DNA of 64,000 nucleotides from Spirochaetales bacterium (GTDB taxonomy: Bacteria; Spirochaetota; Spirochaetia; UBA9216). A program made the translations under genes and the position numbers. The stretch spans positions 62,001-126,000 of the forward strand of contig JAEKNX010000001.1 of assembly GCA_016839055.1 (NCBI GenBank). Reading direction: 5' to 3'. How positions within the stretch are numbered: the first letter of the stretch is position 1; every line of letters begins with the position of its first letter. The notes below the pieces were generated by a model. That model worked only from the letters and a program-made list of their open reading frames with translations, was not told the origin of the DNA and made no database searches. Shown in pieces: positions 17,116 to 25,333 of this stretch.

Positions 17116-17877
17116 TTGGAAAACATTCTGCGCAAAAAATTAAAAAAAGATAATGCTGTAATAGGTACAATGATTCAGGAGCTTCGATCTCCTGCTGTGC
17201 CCATCCTGCTGGCGAATGCCGGTTATGATTTTATTTTCATTGACATGGAACATGGTGCTCACAACATGGAAACAGTCTCTGATCTGATAAAGGTCTCAAG
17301 AAGTATTGGCCTTTGTCCGCTCGTCAGGGTTCCTGATCTTCAATATCATCTTATCTCTAGATGTCTCGATGCCGGAGCTCAGGGGTTTATGGTCCCCAGA
17401 ATTGAGACAAGAGAGCAGGCACAGAAGGCGGTATCCTACTCTAAGTATCCTCCGATGGGGGAGAGAGGCTGCTCAATAAATAAGGGGCATAATGATTACA
17501 GGGGCGGCGATCTGCTAGAGTTCATCAGCAGTGCGAATAAAGAAAATTTCGTAATTCTCCAGATAGAACGAAGGGCGGCCATCGAAGATCTAGACAACAT
17601 CCTCTCGGTTGAAGGGATTGACGGTGCAATCCTGGGCCCAAATGATTTAGCCGCTTCCTATGGCGTTAAAAACGATCTGAACAGTCAGTTCATGAATGAT
17701 ATTTTTCAGAAAGTGATGGACGTCGGAAAGAAATACGGTGTTTATACGGGAATGCATATCGGAAATCTCGCGAAACTGATCGAATGGAAAAACAAAGGTA
17801 TGCAGCTGATTACCTATAATACTGATCTTGGATTTCTCGGCGCTGGAGCTGCTGCGGGCATAAAAGAATTAAAATAA
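17116..17877 (+). CDS. HpcH/HpaI-family aldolase
   Basis: A 253-residue class II (metal-dependent) aldolase of the phosphoenolpyruvate/pyruvate TIM-barrel family. Motifs are FIDMEHGAHN, PLVRVPD, GAQGFMVPRIET, YPPMGERG and GAILGPNDLAASYG, matching 2-keto-3-deoxy-glucarate or 4-hydroxy-2-oxoheptanedioate aldolases, which cleave 2-keto-4-hydroxy acids to pyruvate plus an aldehyde. The start is TTG 17116, six bases after a strong AGGAGG (17104-17109); a farther GTG would put the operator inside the coding region. It is the first gene of the long operon. Confidence 0.88.
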   Translation: MENILRKKLKKDNAVIGTMIQELRSPAVPILLANAGYDFIFIDMEHGAHNMETVSDLIKVSRSIGLCPLVRVPDLQYHLISRCLDAGAQGFMVPRIETREQAQKAVSYSKYPPMGERGCSINKGHNDYRGGDLLEFISSANKENFVILQIERRAAIEDLDNILSVEGIDGAILGPNDLAASYGVKNDLNSQFMNDIFQKVMDVGKKYGVYTGMHIGNLAKLIEWKNKGMQLITYNTDLGFLGAGAAAGIKELK

Positions 17878-17888
17878 CAGGATTTAGT

Positions 17889-19253
17889 ATGGAAAAGAAA
17901 CTAATTATCAATGGTCTTGTCGTTACAAAAAATAAAAACAACCAAATGATCAGTAAGGGATTTATACAGGTCGATGATAATCTGATAAAAAAAATTGGAA
18001 CAATGAAAGAACTTGATATGACAAGTCTTTCCCCGGATGTAGAGATAATAGACGCCTCGGGAATGATTATAGCTCCGGGTTTTATCAGCCTTCACAGTCA
18101 TCTCTATAGCGCGGTTGTCAGAAGTATTCCCTTCTCCGGATTTGATAATGCTGATTTTTCTTTTATTTCATGGATGGAAAGGTTCTGGTATCCGATGCTG
18201 GAGGACAAGGTCACCCGGAATCAGATGTATATAGGATCCCTTGCCAACATGCTTGGAAATATCCGAAGCGGAATTACGACGACAACCGATACGGCCGAAG
18301 GCTCATACGCCCTGCCCGGCGCTATGGATTTTGTCCTTAAGGCGGCGCAGGAGTCGGGGATGCGCTGCGTATTATCATTTGAAACAACCGGCCGAATAAG
18401 CCCCGAAAATCAGGAAATGGGCTTTCAGGAAAATTTAAATCTGATAAAAAATATTAACCCCTTAAATGACAGAATATCCGCCCGGATTGGCATTCATACA
18501 ACATTCTCCTGTCCGACCGAGCTGCTCATTGAAGCACGGAGACAGGCGGACAATCTGGGCTGCGGAATAATGATGCATATGGCTGACGACAGGTGGCATA
18601 ATTTTGATTCCACACGCCAATACGGAAAGAGACCCACCCGATATCTTGAAGACATAGGTTTTCTGGGGCCTGATCTGCTGCTTTTCCACTGCTCCTATAT
18701 GGACGTCCTTCGTGATCCTGAGATTTTTAAGGCGCATGATGTAAAAATTGCGCATAACGCCGAGTCTAATGCCATATTCGGATTCTGGCCTAATATGATT
18801 CCCTTTATCAAGGAAGGGGTCTGTGTAGGCCTGGGTACTGACGGGCAGACTCATTCGATGTTTGAAATCATGAGGACGACCCAGATGATTCACAGAATCA
18901 GGTATGAAGATCTTGAACTCCTGCCGGACAGTGATGTGCTTTCGATGGCTACAAACAGGGGAGCCGAAGCGCTTCTTATGCCCGATGAGATCGGCTCACT
19001 CGAAATTGGGAAAAAGGCGGATCTGATTCTGCTGAAAGACCGAAGCGCGGTACCAATTTTCGAAGAAAACGTTGAGAATTATATTGTCAGTACCTGTGAA
19101 CGCTCTGATGTTGATACAGTGATAATTGACGGTAAGGTTATTCTGAAAGGCGGAGACTTCGTGACACTTGATGAGAACGCAATCTATGAAGATTCCAGGA
19201 AAGAAGCTCTGGACCTATGGAAGAGAAATAAATGGCCGACACCGCGGGAATGA
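17889..19253 (+). CDS. TRZ/ATZ-family amidohydrolase (SsnA/deaminase-like), first copy
   Basis: A 454-residue metal-dependent hydrolase with the standard split: N-terminal beta-sandwich, (beta/alpha)8 barrel with LHSHLYSAV (metal HxH, ~75), MMHMADD, LLFHCSYM and the catalytic GLGTDGQTHSMFE, then a C-terminal beta strand set with IGKKADLILL. Relatives deaminate guanine, S-adenosylhomocysteine, 8-oxoguanine or triazines; E. coli SsnA of the purine cluster is in this group. It begins 12 bases after the aldolase gene and precedes the BMP transporter genes. The substrate cannot be read from sequence; deamination or hydrolysis of a ring nitrogen is the inference. Confidence 0.85.
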   Translation: MEKKLIINGLVVTKNKNNQMISKGFIQVDDNLIKKIGTMKELDMTSLSPDVEIIDASGMIIAPGFISLHSHLYSAVVRSIPFSGFDNADFSFISWMERFWYPMLEDKVTRNQMYIGSLANMLGNIRSGITTTTDTAEGSYALPGAMDFVLKAAQESGMRCVLSFETTGRISPENQEMGFQENLNLIKNINPLNDRISARIGIHTTFSCPTELLIEARRQADNLGCGIMMHMADDRWHNFDSTRQYGKRPTRYLEDIGFLGPDLLLFHCSYMDVLRDPEIFKAHDVKIAHNAESNAIFGFWPNMIPFIKEGVCVGLGTDGQTHSMFEIMRTTQMIHRIRYEDLELLPDSDVLSMATNRGAEALLMPDEIGSLEIGKKADLILLKDRSAVPIFEENVENYIVSTCERSDVDTVIIDGKVILKGGDFVTLDENAIYEDSRKEALDLWKRNKWPTPRE

Positions 19254-19310
19254 TAAAAACTCTTTTACCGCTGAGAGATTAAAAATAGCGGAATTAATTG
19301 GAGGGACAAA

Positions 19311-20333
19311 ATGAAAAAGGTTTTAAAAACAACTGGAATGGTCTTTCTAATCTTGTTTATTGCAGCAAATATCTGGGCAGGAGGAGAGCAGGAAGTAGAA
19401 AAGGTCGAAAAAAAACTTGTGATGGCTATGGTCACGAACCAGTCGGGACTGGGGGACCAGTCATTCAATGATGCCGCATGGGAGGGATTGGCCCAGGCTG
19501 TAGAAAAATACGGAATAGAACGGAAAGTTCTCGAGGCCCGGGAACAGGCCCAATATGTTCCGAACCTGAGTACCCTTGCCGAGCAGAATGCTGCATTGAT
19601 CGTAGGTGTAGGCTTTATGATTAAAGACGCAGTGAAAGAGACGGCGGAGATGTTTCCCAATACAAATTTTGCAATCGTCGACGGCGGGGTTGATCTGCCG
19701 AATGTAGCGAGTATTCATTTTAAAGAAAACGAAGGAGCCTTTCTCGTCGGAGCGATAGCTGCCAAGGTTTCGAAGACTGGAAAAATCGGTTATGTCGGAG
19801 GAATGTCTACTCCGGTAACAAACAGAATGGAAGCCGGCTACCGAGCAGGGGCTATAACGGTTAATCCTGATATTGAGATATTTATTTCCTATGCGGGAAC
19901 CTTCGCCGATCCGGCCAAGGGTGAAGAGATGGCCGTCCCTCAGTATGATCAGGGCGCAGATGTTATTTTTCAGGTGGCGGGACAGACCGGACTAGGTGTT
20001 ATAAATGCCGCTAAGAAGAAGGGGAAATATGCCATAGGCATCGACCGTGATCAGAATTATTTGGCCCCGAAAAACGTTCTTTCATCGATGATAAAAAGAG
20101 TGGATATTGCAGTCAGCAATGCCTGCGGAATGGTTGTGAACGGTACATTCGAAGGAAAGCATTATTATTACGGTATCAAGGAAGGGGCAATAGATTTTGC
20201 AACAACTGGTAATCTCATACCCCCTGATGTTGTAAATTACGCCAACATGCTTAAAAAGAAGATCCTCAGCGGGGAAATAAATCCGCCCTCAACATATGAG
20301 GAACTAGATGCTTTTACTCCTCCGAAATTATAA
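19311..20333 (+). CDS. BMP/PnrA-family ABC transporter substrate-binding protein
   Basis: A 340-residue binding protein with a Sec signal peptide cleaved near NIWA-GG; unlike most of its family it shows no lipobox cysteine. The domain carries NQSGLGDQSFNDAAWEG, FAIVDGGVD, KENEGAFLVGAIAAKVSKTGKIGYVGG and GIDRDQN, typical of PnrA (TmpC) and BmpA, which bind purine nucleosides in Treponema and Borrelia. GGAGGGAC precedes the ATG. A strong hairpin follows it. Confidence 0.9.
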   Translation: MKKVLKTTGMVFLILFIAANIWAGGEQEVEKVEKKLVMAMVTNQSGLGDQSFNDAAWEGLAQAVEKYGIERKVLEAREQAQYVPNLSTLAEQNAALIVGVGFMIKDAVKETAEMFPNTNFAIVDGGVDLPNVASIHFKENEGAFLVGAIAAKVSKTGKIGYVGGMSTPVTNRMEAGYRAGAITVNPDIEIFISYAGTFADPAKGEEMAVPQYDQGADVIFQVAGQTGLGVINAAKKKGKYAIGIDRDQNYLAPKNVLSSMIKRVDIAVSNACGMVVNGTFEGKHYYYGIKEGAIDFATTGNLIPPDVVNYANMLKKKILSGEINPPSTYEELDAFTPPKL

Positions 20334-20341
20334 TTATTAAA

Positions 20342-20363
20342 TAGAGCCGAATCTTCGGCTCTA
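20342..20363 (+). terminator. Intra-operon hairpin after the BMP binding-protein gene
   Basis: TAGAGCCGA (20342-20350) and TCGGCTCTA (20355-20363) form a 9-bp stem with loop ATCT. There is no T-run after it (AATACC), so it more likely protects the 3' end of the binding-protein message than stops transcription. Confidence 0.65.
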
Positions 20364-20383
20364 AATACCTGAACGGGAATCAA

Positions 20384-21895
20384 ATGGCAGCAATAATTCG
20401 AATGGAGAACATTATAAAGACCTTCCCGGGGGTACTCGCCAACGATAAGGTTTCACTGGAAGTTGAAAAGGGTGAAATCCATTGTCTTCTGGGAGAAAAT
20501 GGAGCGGGAAAATCCACCCTGATGAATATTCTCTATGGTCTTACCTCCTGTGATTCGGGTGAGATTTACATTAAAGATCAGTTAGTTGAATTCTCCGGAC
20601 CGAGAGACGCTATTGCCAGCGGAATCGGCATGGTGCATCAGCACTTCATGCTGATTCCGGTCTTTACCGTGATGGAGAACTTGATTCTCGGTAATGAGCC
20701 TGTAAAGGGGCTGAAGATCGATAAAATCAAGTCTGAAAAAATACTGGCGGATATCTCCGGAAAATATGGAATGGAGATGAACCTTCACGCCTATGTAAAG
20801 GATATCTCGGTTGGGATGCAGCAGCGTGTTGAAATACTGAAGCTCCTGTACCGCGGCGCGGATATAATGATTTTTGATGAACCGACCGCAATATTAACAC
20901 CGCAGGAAATTCTGGAGCTCTATAAGGTTATGGAATCTCTGCGCCAGCGAGGAAAGACCATCATCTTTATCACTCATAAATTGAAAGAAGTAATGGAGAT
21001 CTCCGACAGGGTGACTGTACTGCGTGACGGACGGGTGATTAATAAAATAAAAACCGAATCGACGAATACCCGCGAACTTGCCAAAATGATGGTCGGACGG
21101 GAGGTCCTGTTCAGCACCCGGCGGCCCGAAAAGAGAGCCGGCGCAGAAGTTCTCCGGGTAGAAGACCTCTACGCAAAGGACAAGAGGGGGCAGAAAGGTC
21201 TGAAGGGCCTCTGTCTCAATGTTAAAGCGGGAGAGATTGTCGGGATAGCAGGAGTCGACGGTAACGGCCAGTCTGAGCTTGTAGAAGTATTAACCGGGCT
21301 TCGAAGAACTGACTCGGGAAGCATAAAAATAGAAGACAGAGAGATGGCCCACAGAAATGCGGGCAGGTTTCTCGCCGCAGGAACAGCACATATTCCCGAC
21401 GACAGACTTCTCCGGGGATTAATCCTGGATTTTCCCCTTTATGAAAATATGCTGCTGGGATTTCAGGATCAAAAACCCTTCACTAAGGGTATTTTTATAG
21501 ATTTCAACAAGGTCCGGCAATGGTCAAAGGGCCTTGTTGAGGCCTTCGATGTCAGGGTTCCAAATGTCAATGTTCAAGCCGGTTCTCTGTCAGGGGGGAA
21601 TCAGCAGAAGGCAGTACTGGCCAGGGAATTTGCCAGGGATCCGAAGCTTCTGATAGCATCCCAGCCGACGAGGGGGCTGGATGTCGGAGCTATAGAGTTT
21701 GTTCATGAGCGGATAATGCAGGCCCGGCAGAACGGCAAGGCCGTCCTCCTGGTTTCTCTGGATTTGAGTGAAATAATGAATTTAAGTGACAGAATACTGG
21801 TCATTTACGAGGGGAAAATAATTGCCGAGTTTATGGCAGATGAAGCGGCTGATACCGAAATAGGTTTTATGATGGCCGGCGGAGGAAAAAAGTGA
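20384..21895 (+). CDS. BMP-type nucleoside ABC transporter, ATP-binding protein
   Basis: A 503-residue double ATPase. The first domain has a full Walker A (GENGAGKSTL), signature (SVGMQQRVEILK) and Walker B (IMIFDEPTA). The second has the altered Walker A typical of this family (GVDGNGQSEL), signature LSGGNQQKAVLAR and IASQPTRGLDVGA. Known YufO/NupA/RnsB proteins have this layout. Its stop overlaps the next start in GTGA. Confidence 0.92.
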   Translation: MAAIIRMENIIKTFPGVLANDKVSLEVEKGEIHCLLGENGAGKSTLMNILYGLTSCDSGEIYIKDQLVEFSGPRDAIASGIGMVHQHFMLIPVFTVMENLILGNEPVKGLKIDKIKSEKILADISGKYGMEMNLHAYVKDISVGMQQRVEILKLLYRGADIMIFDEPTAILTPQEILELYKVMESLRQRGKTIIFITHKLKEVMEISDRVTVLRDGRVINKIKTESTNTRELAKMMVGREVLFSTRRPEKRAGAEVLRVEDLYAKDKRGQKGLKGLCLNVKAGEIVGIAGVDGNGQSELVEVLTGLRRTDSGSIKIEDREMAHRNAGRFLAAGTAHIPDDRLLRGLILDFPLYENMLLGFQDQKPFTKGIFIDFNKVRQWSKGLVEAFDVRVPNVNVQAGSLSGGNQQKAVLAREFARDPKLLIASQPTRGLDVGAIEFVHERIMQARQNGKAVLLVSLDLSEIMNLSDRILVIYEGKIIAEFMADEAADTEIGFMMAGGGKK

Positions 21896-22983
21896 AGAAG
21901 AATCCTCTGTTTGATATATTTATTGGCAATGATTCAGTATTTTCCTTTGTGAAGGCAATACTCGCCGTGTTTTTCGCCCTGATCATTGTTTATTTCATTC
22001 TTCTGCTTACCGGTTATAGTCCTTTTCCTGTTTACGGGGCCCTTCTTAAAGGTGCGTTCGGCAGCAGGAGATGTTTTGGCGAATGTCTTGTGTCGACAAC
22101 ACCGCTGCTGTTCAGCGGATTGGGTTTTGCAATCGCATACCGCTGCGGATTATTTAATATCGGCCTTGAAGGGCAGATAACTGTCGGCGGAATTGCAGCG
22201 GCCTTTATCGGATATATTTTTCCCGAGATGAATCCTGTAATTCACGTAAGCGCCTGCATCGCCGCAGGCTTTCTTGCCGGAGCACTCTGGGGGTTTATTC
22301 CCGGTTACCTGAAGGCACGTTTCGGGATCCATGAGGTAATAAGCGTAATAATGCTCAATCATATTGCCTTCAAAATTGCGGCATACCTTGTCTCCATGCA
22401 GGGGCCGATGAAGGACCGTCTGGATGATATGCCTGCATCGCCTTTTATCAGGGACAGCGCTAAAATAGTTCGATTAGTAAATGGTTCGAGGGTACACTGG
22501 GGAATAATACTGGCGGTAATTACCGCCTTTATAATCTGGGTGCTGCTGTTTCGGACAAGGCTTGGTTTCCGAATAAGGGCGGTAGGCAAGAATAAATACG
22601 CAGCCGAGACCGCTGGAATAAATGTCAAACGCCATATAATCCTGACCCTCTCGATAAGCGGAGCACTCGGCGGCCTTGCAGGAGCTGTTGAGATACTCGG
22701 TGTTCATTATCGCCTGTTTGCTGCCTTCTCCCCTGGCTATGGTTTCGATGCTATCGCCGTAGCGCTGCTGGGGATGGTCCATCCCATAGGAATAATTGCA
22801 TCCGCCTTTCTCTTCGGTATACTCAGAAGCGGGTCGGTCTTCATGCAGGCAATGTATGGAGTCAATAAGGATATGGTATCGGTAATTACCGCGATTATTG
22901 TGCTGTTTATGGGCATGAGCGCTCCCATTGGCATCATGATTAAAGACAGGTTTAAGAGGAAAAGTCATGGAACTTCTGTTTAA
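21892..22983 (+). CDS. BMP-type nucleoside ABC transporter permease 1
   Basis: A 363-residue permease with ~9 predicted helices and the family signatures FNIGLEGQITVGGIAAAF, SVIMLNHIAF and GFRIRAVGKNKYAAETAGINV. It corresponds to YufP/NupB. The GTG start overlaps the ATPase stop (GTGA) and its own end overlaps the second permease by 17 bases, so the three are coupled. Confidence 0.9.
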   Translation: MKKNPLFDIFIGNDSVFSFVKAILAVFFALIIVYFILLLTGYSPFPVYGALLKGAFGSRRCFGECLVSTTPLLFSGLGFAIAYRCGLFNIGLEGQITVGGIAAAFIGYIFPEMNPVIHVSACIAAGFLAGALWGFIPGYLKARFGIHEVISVIMLNHIAFKIAAYLVSMQGPMKDRLDDMPASPFIRDSAKIVRLVNGSRVHWGIILAVITAFIIWVLLFRTRLGFRIRAVGKNKYAAETAGINVKRHIILTLSISGALGGLAGAVEILGVHYRLFAAFSPGYGFDAIAVALLGMVHPIGIIASAFLFGILRSGSVFMQAMYGVNKDMVSVITAIIVLFMGMSAPIGIMIKDRFKRKSHGTSV

Positions 22984-23902
22984 ATTATTCAGCATGGCGG
23001 TATTTGCTTCAACTCTGAGGATAGCCACTCCGCTGATCCTCGCGTCCCTTGGCGGCTGCATGTCGGAGCGCTCGGGAGTAATCAACATCGGGCTGGAGGG
23101 CATGATGCTGATGGGAGCATTTACCGCGGTAGTCGGATCTTTTTATCTAGGGCCCTGGCCCGGTCTGATTCTCGGAATACTTGCAGGCGGGATGATGGGA
23201 CTTCTTCATGCCTTCATGAGCGTAACTCTCGGCGCGAATCAGGTAATAAGCTCAACTGCTATCAACATCATGGCCGTTGGGCTGCCGAATATTCTGATTC
23301 CTGTAATTTGGCCTGGGCATTACGGGATATCTCCTACGGTCGGAGTTATAAAGGATATAAATATTCCCTTCATTTCCTCAATTCCTGTTATTGGAAAAGT
23401 ATTAGGGCATCAGAATCCGATAGTCTACGTTGCGCTCATCCTGGTTCCGGTAATTTCATATCTGCTCTTTAAAACCCGGATAGGACTCAGGATACGCTCG
23501 GTTGGGGAACATCCCCGGGCCGCGGATACCCTTGGAATCAATGTTTATAAAATGCGTTATATCGCAGTTACCATGAGCGGCCTTCTTGCAGGCCTGGGCG
23601 GAGCCTTTCTCTCGATATGCTATCAGTCTCAATTTTCGTCGGTTATGACCGCGGGAAGGGGGTTTATAGGCCTTGCTGCAATGATCTTCGGGCGCTGGAC
23701 TCCCAAGGGCGCCATGCTTGCCTGTCTTCTGTTTGGATTCGCGGATGCTTTTCAAGCCGGGGCTCAATCGGCGGGAGTTCCCATCCCTCCTGAAATTCTT
23801 CTTGCCTTCCCCTATGTCCTGACCCTTGTGGCATTGGTAGGACTTCTTGGCAAGACTGCCGTCAGCCCTGCTGCAAACGGAAAACCATATCTGAAAGGAT
23901 GA
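22967..23902 (+). CDS. BMP-type nucleoside ABC transporter permease 2
   Basis: A 311-residue permease, about eight helices, with SERSGVINIGLEGMMLMGAF, GANQVISSTAINIMAVGLPN and RIRSVGEHPRAADTLGINV. It corresponds to YufQ/NupC. The four transporter genes are all present and intact, so import of a nucleoside or a related base is expected. The second amidohydrolase gene begins 3 bases after its stop. Confidence 0.9.
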   Translation: MELLFKLFSMAVFASTLRIATPLILASLGGCMSERSGVINIGLEGMMLMGAFTAVVGSFYLGPWPGLILGILAGGMMGLLHAFMSVTLGANQVISSTAINIMAVGLPNILIPVIWPGHYGISPTVGVIKDINIPFISSIPVIGKVLGHQNPIVYVALILVPVISYLLFKTRIGLRIRSVGEHPRAADTLGINVYKMRYIAVTMSGLLAGLGGAFLSICYQSQFSSVMTAGRGFIGLAAMIFGRWTPKGAMLACLLFGFADAFQAGAQSAGVPIPPEILLAFPYVLTLVALVGLLGKTAVSPAANGKPYLKG

Positions 23903-23905
23903 GTT

Positions 23906-25333
23906 ATGTACGATATCTTGATTGAGAACTGCAGCATCATAAGTATGAACAAGAGAAATGACATCTTCGATCGCTGTTCGATTGGAATAACCGGAGGCAA
24001 AATTGAGTCTATTGGCCCTGATCTTAAGGGCGGAGCCTCGAAGGTAATAAAGGGAAAAGGCACCTATGTGATGCCGGGACTCATCAATTGTCATACCCAT
24101 GTGTATCAGTCTCTAATCGAGGGCGTCGGCTATGATATGCATTTCAACCCCTGGAATATCAGGTATCTGATACCCATCGTATCGAAGATGAAGCCGCATC
24201 ACGCCCGGATTAGCGGTGAACTCGCTGCCATCGAGATGATAAAAAGTGGAACGACTACTTTCTCCGATCACTGGTACCTCCATACTGATTTCAATAATAT
24301 CGAAGAGGAAGCCGAGGCGTTTAATAGGTCGGGACTGCGCAGCCACCTGGTATTCGGATTCCTGAATGAGAGCTTTGCCGGACGAAAGAACGCGAACGGA
24401 AGCGGAGCAGAAGTTTTAAAGGAAGAATCGGAGCTGCTCGAGAGGGCGGAAGATTTTGTCTCCCGTCGGCATGGGCAAAATCTGATTACTGCCGGCCTTG
24501 GTCCCGGCTCGACCGAGGATGTTGGAACTGAGCTGTTCCGGAAGATCATAAGCCTCGCACGGAAACTTGACGTGAGTCTGGTTACTCACATTGCCGGATG
24601 GGTTGAGATAGTCTCGCGGTCAATTGAAAAATACGGAATGAGGGACCTCGAATATGCGCATTCACTAGGATTCACCGGTGATAAATCGATAGCAATTCAT
24701 GGTGTTTGGCTCTCGGAGGATGAGATTGAAATAGCTGCCGTGACCGGTACGGGTATTGCCCATAATCCTGTAGCCAATATGAACTTGGGTTATGGAATTG
24801 CGCCTATCTGCCGCATGAGAAAGGCAGGAATAAAGGTCGGTCTCGGAACTGACGGGGCAGCGAGCTACACCTATGACATGTTTGAAATAGGCAAGGCCGC
24901 GGCTATGCTGCAGAAGGTTCATAAGCTCGATGCCGAAGCACTGACTGCCGAAGATGTGCTGAGTATGCTGACAAGAGAAGGGGCATCCTTATTGGGTATT
25001 GATGAGATAACCGGCTCGATAGAAGTAGGAAAACAGGCTGATTTAATAATGATTAATGCGGACAGTCCCAATATCCTCGGCGGAGGCAGACCCGCACCGC
25101 TAATAGCTTACGGAGCACGAAGTTCGGATGTCATCAATTCGATAATTGGCGGCAGGCTTGTCATGGAAGACCGAAAAGTCCTGACCCTCGATGAGAAATC
25201 TGTCCTCTCTGATGCTAATGATGCCCGAACTGAATTACTCGAGCTCGGCGGTTCTGCGGTGAAGGAGCTGCTCGATGCCCCCTGGCCCGGGCGCGGTGCG
25301 TCATGGAGGAGGCTCGATGGCCAGATTTCATAA
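23906..25333 (+). CDS. TRZ/ATZ-family amidohydrolase, second copy
   Basis: A 475-residue homologue of the 17889-19253 gene with the complete metal site: INCHTHVYQSLIEG (HxH), VTHIAGW, IHGVWLSEDE, HNPVANMNLGYG and GLGTDGAASYTYDMFE. The clear HNPVANMNLG motif and serine/threonine-rich metal Asp motif place it nearer to the S-adenosylhomocysteine/guanine/8-oxoguanine deaminase type than the first copy, whose equivalent region (AHNAESNAIFG) is diverged. Two members in one operon suggest two successive hydrolytic steps. The end overlaps the start of the aldehyde oxidoreductase gene by 17 bases. Confidence 0.87.
   Translation: MYDILIENCSIISMNKRNDIFDRCSIGITGGKIESIGPDLKGGASKVIKGKGTYVMPGLINCHTHVYQSLIEGVGYDMHFNPWNIRYLIPIVSKMKPHHARISGELAAIEMIKSGTTTFSDHWYLHTDFNNIEEEAEAFNRSGLRSHLVFGFLNESFAGRKNANGSGAEVLKEESELLERAEDFVSRRHGQNLITAGLGPGSTEDVGTELFRKIISLARKLDVSLVTHIAGWVEIVSRSIEKYGMRDLEYAHSLGFTGDKSIAIHGVWLSEDEIEIAAVTGTGIAHNPVANMNLGYGIAPICRMRKAGIKVGLGTDGAASYTYDMFEIGKAAAMLQKVHKLDAEALTAEDVLSMLTREGASLLGIDEITGSIEVGKQADLIMINADSPNILGGGRPAPLIAYGARSSDVINSIIGGRLVMEDRKVLTLDEKSVLSDANDARTELLELGGSAVKELLDAPWPGRGASWRRLDGQIS

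Noticed and set aside
25275-25316. Earlier ATG for the aldehyde oxidoreductase
   Set aside because: The extra 14 residues are not family-like and the strong GGAGGAG lies directly before ATG 25317.
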